A DNA stretch of 64,000 nucleotides from Sycobia sp. Sy_11. Taxonomy: Eukaryota > Arthropoda > Insecta > Hymenoptera > Epichrysomallidae. Numbering within the stretch: position 1 is the first letter of the stretch; every line of letters starts with the position of its first letter. Position numbers and translations under genes: made by a program. The stretch spans positions 124,001 to 188,000 of the forward strand of contig JACCIC010000018.1 in NCBI GenBank assembly GCA_018907035.1, in the 5' to 3' direction. Shown here in pieces: positions 63,547 through 64,000 of the stretch. The notes beneath the pieces are model-generated. The model was not told where the DNA came from and ran no database searches. It saw only the letters and a program-made list of their open reading frames with translations.

Positions 63547-64000
63547 GCCGTCGAGTTTCCCATGCACTATCTGAGATTAACTCAGGACGTTATATACAAT
63601 CTTTTAATTTTACTTTTAACGTAGAATTCATGTTGATAATTAAAACAATGCTTTTAATTGTAGTTAGTCTTTTCATGTATCTGAAATATGGAATTCTAAC
63701 TGATTCTAATGCTGGACACGATTCGTAATTTGTAGTTATTTATTGCTACTTTTTTTTGAAAATTAGTAAGTGTACAGCTTAATAACCATCGAACGCCTTT
63801 TATGGTTTAAAGATTATTTATCGAATTATTTATATTCTAAGAACAATAATTCATTAGTTATAATAATATCTTATAGTATTGAATTTAAGAAGTATCAATT
63901 CAAATGATTAAATTTTATTTTAAACGAATTTAATTATATATAAAAAAATCCGTAACCTCTTTATCGAAGATATATTATTTTGAATTGAAGTAAACTAATT

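Larger units (their letters stand above)
60982..64000. other. right flank, AT-rich, no gene recognised
   Basis: It holds the possible 5' UTR exon of the MATH-BTB gene, a degenerate TCGA/TATTCGA-rich block at 61850-62095, the dispersed-repeat copy at 62280-62575 and microsatellites near 63460-63542. From 62580 to 63460 and 63545 to 64000 I see only AT-rich non-coding DNA. Confidence 0.55.

Overview
The window is animal nuclear DNA, most likely from an insect and probably a hymenopteran. The evidence is spliced genes with GT...AG junctions, introns up to about 24 kb, dense AT/CT/GT microsatellites, a decayed irritans-type mariner, and a single-exon MATH-BTB gene. The hymenopteran placement is inference from genome style. 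More than 95% of the window is non-coding; most long open frames run through microsatellites or CpG-rich patches.

Layout, left to right. (1) A GC3-rich terminal exon on the minus strand (1350-1666) encodes a histone-fold protein with a basic tail. A possible second minus-strand terminal exon of unknown identity lies at 3998-4080. (2) Positions 4087-10870 hold no recognisable gene, but include a large hairpin element (6529-7143) and several microsatellites. (3) A frameshifted mariner relic lies at about 10872-12073 on the minus strand. (4) The main gene runs on the plus strand from 14767 to 50607. Four exons with compatible phases encode the thrombospondin type-1 repeat and the complete C-terminal part of a SBSPON-like protein (somatomedin-B and thrombospondin type-1 domain-containing). 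Its signal-peptide and somatomedin-B exon(s) were not found and probably lie left of the window. (5) Its introns and downstream flank carry MITE-like elements, hairpins and many microsatellites. (6) At 59884-60981 on the minus strand is an intact MATH-BTB gene of SPOP type that begins with an apparent secretion signal and has nine N-glycosylation sequons. (7) The right flank is AT-rich.

The most unusual structure is a dispersed repeat family with three copies (26139-26420, 53049-53453, 62280-62575). Each copy carries a 39-nt motif that folds like a hammerhead ribozyme. Stem I shows a compensatory change between copies, and stem III is too short to close within one molecule but is palindromic (ACGU) in one or two copies, which would suit dimers. 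One copy is flanked by inverted repeats of about 95 bp. The genes show no shared pathway: a chromatin-type histone-fold protein, a secreted matrix-type protein and a MATH-BTB protein happen to be neighbours.
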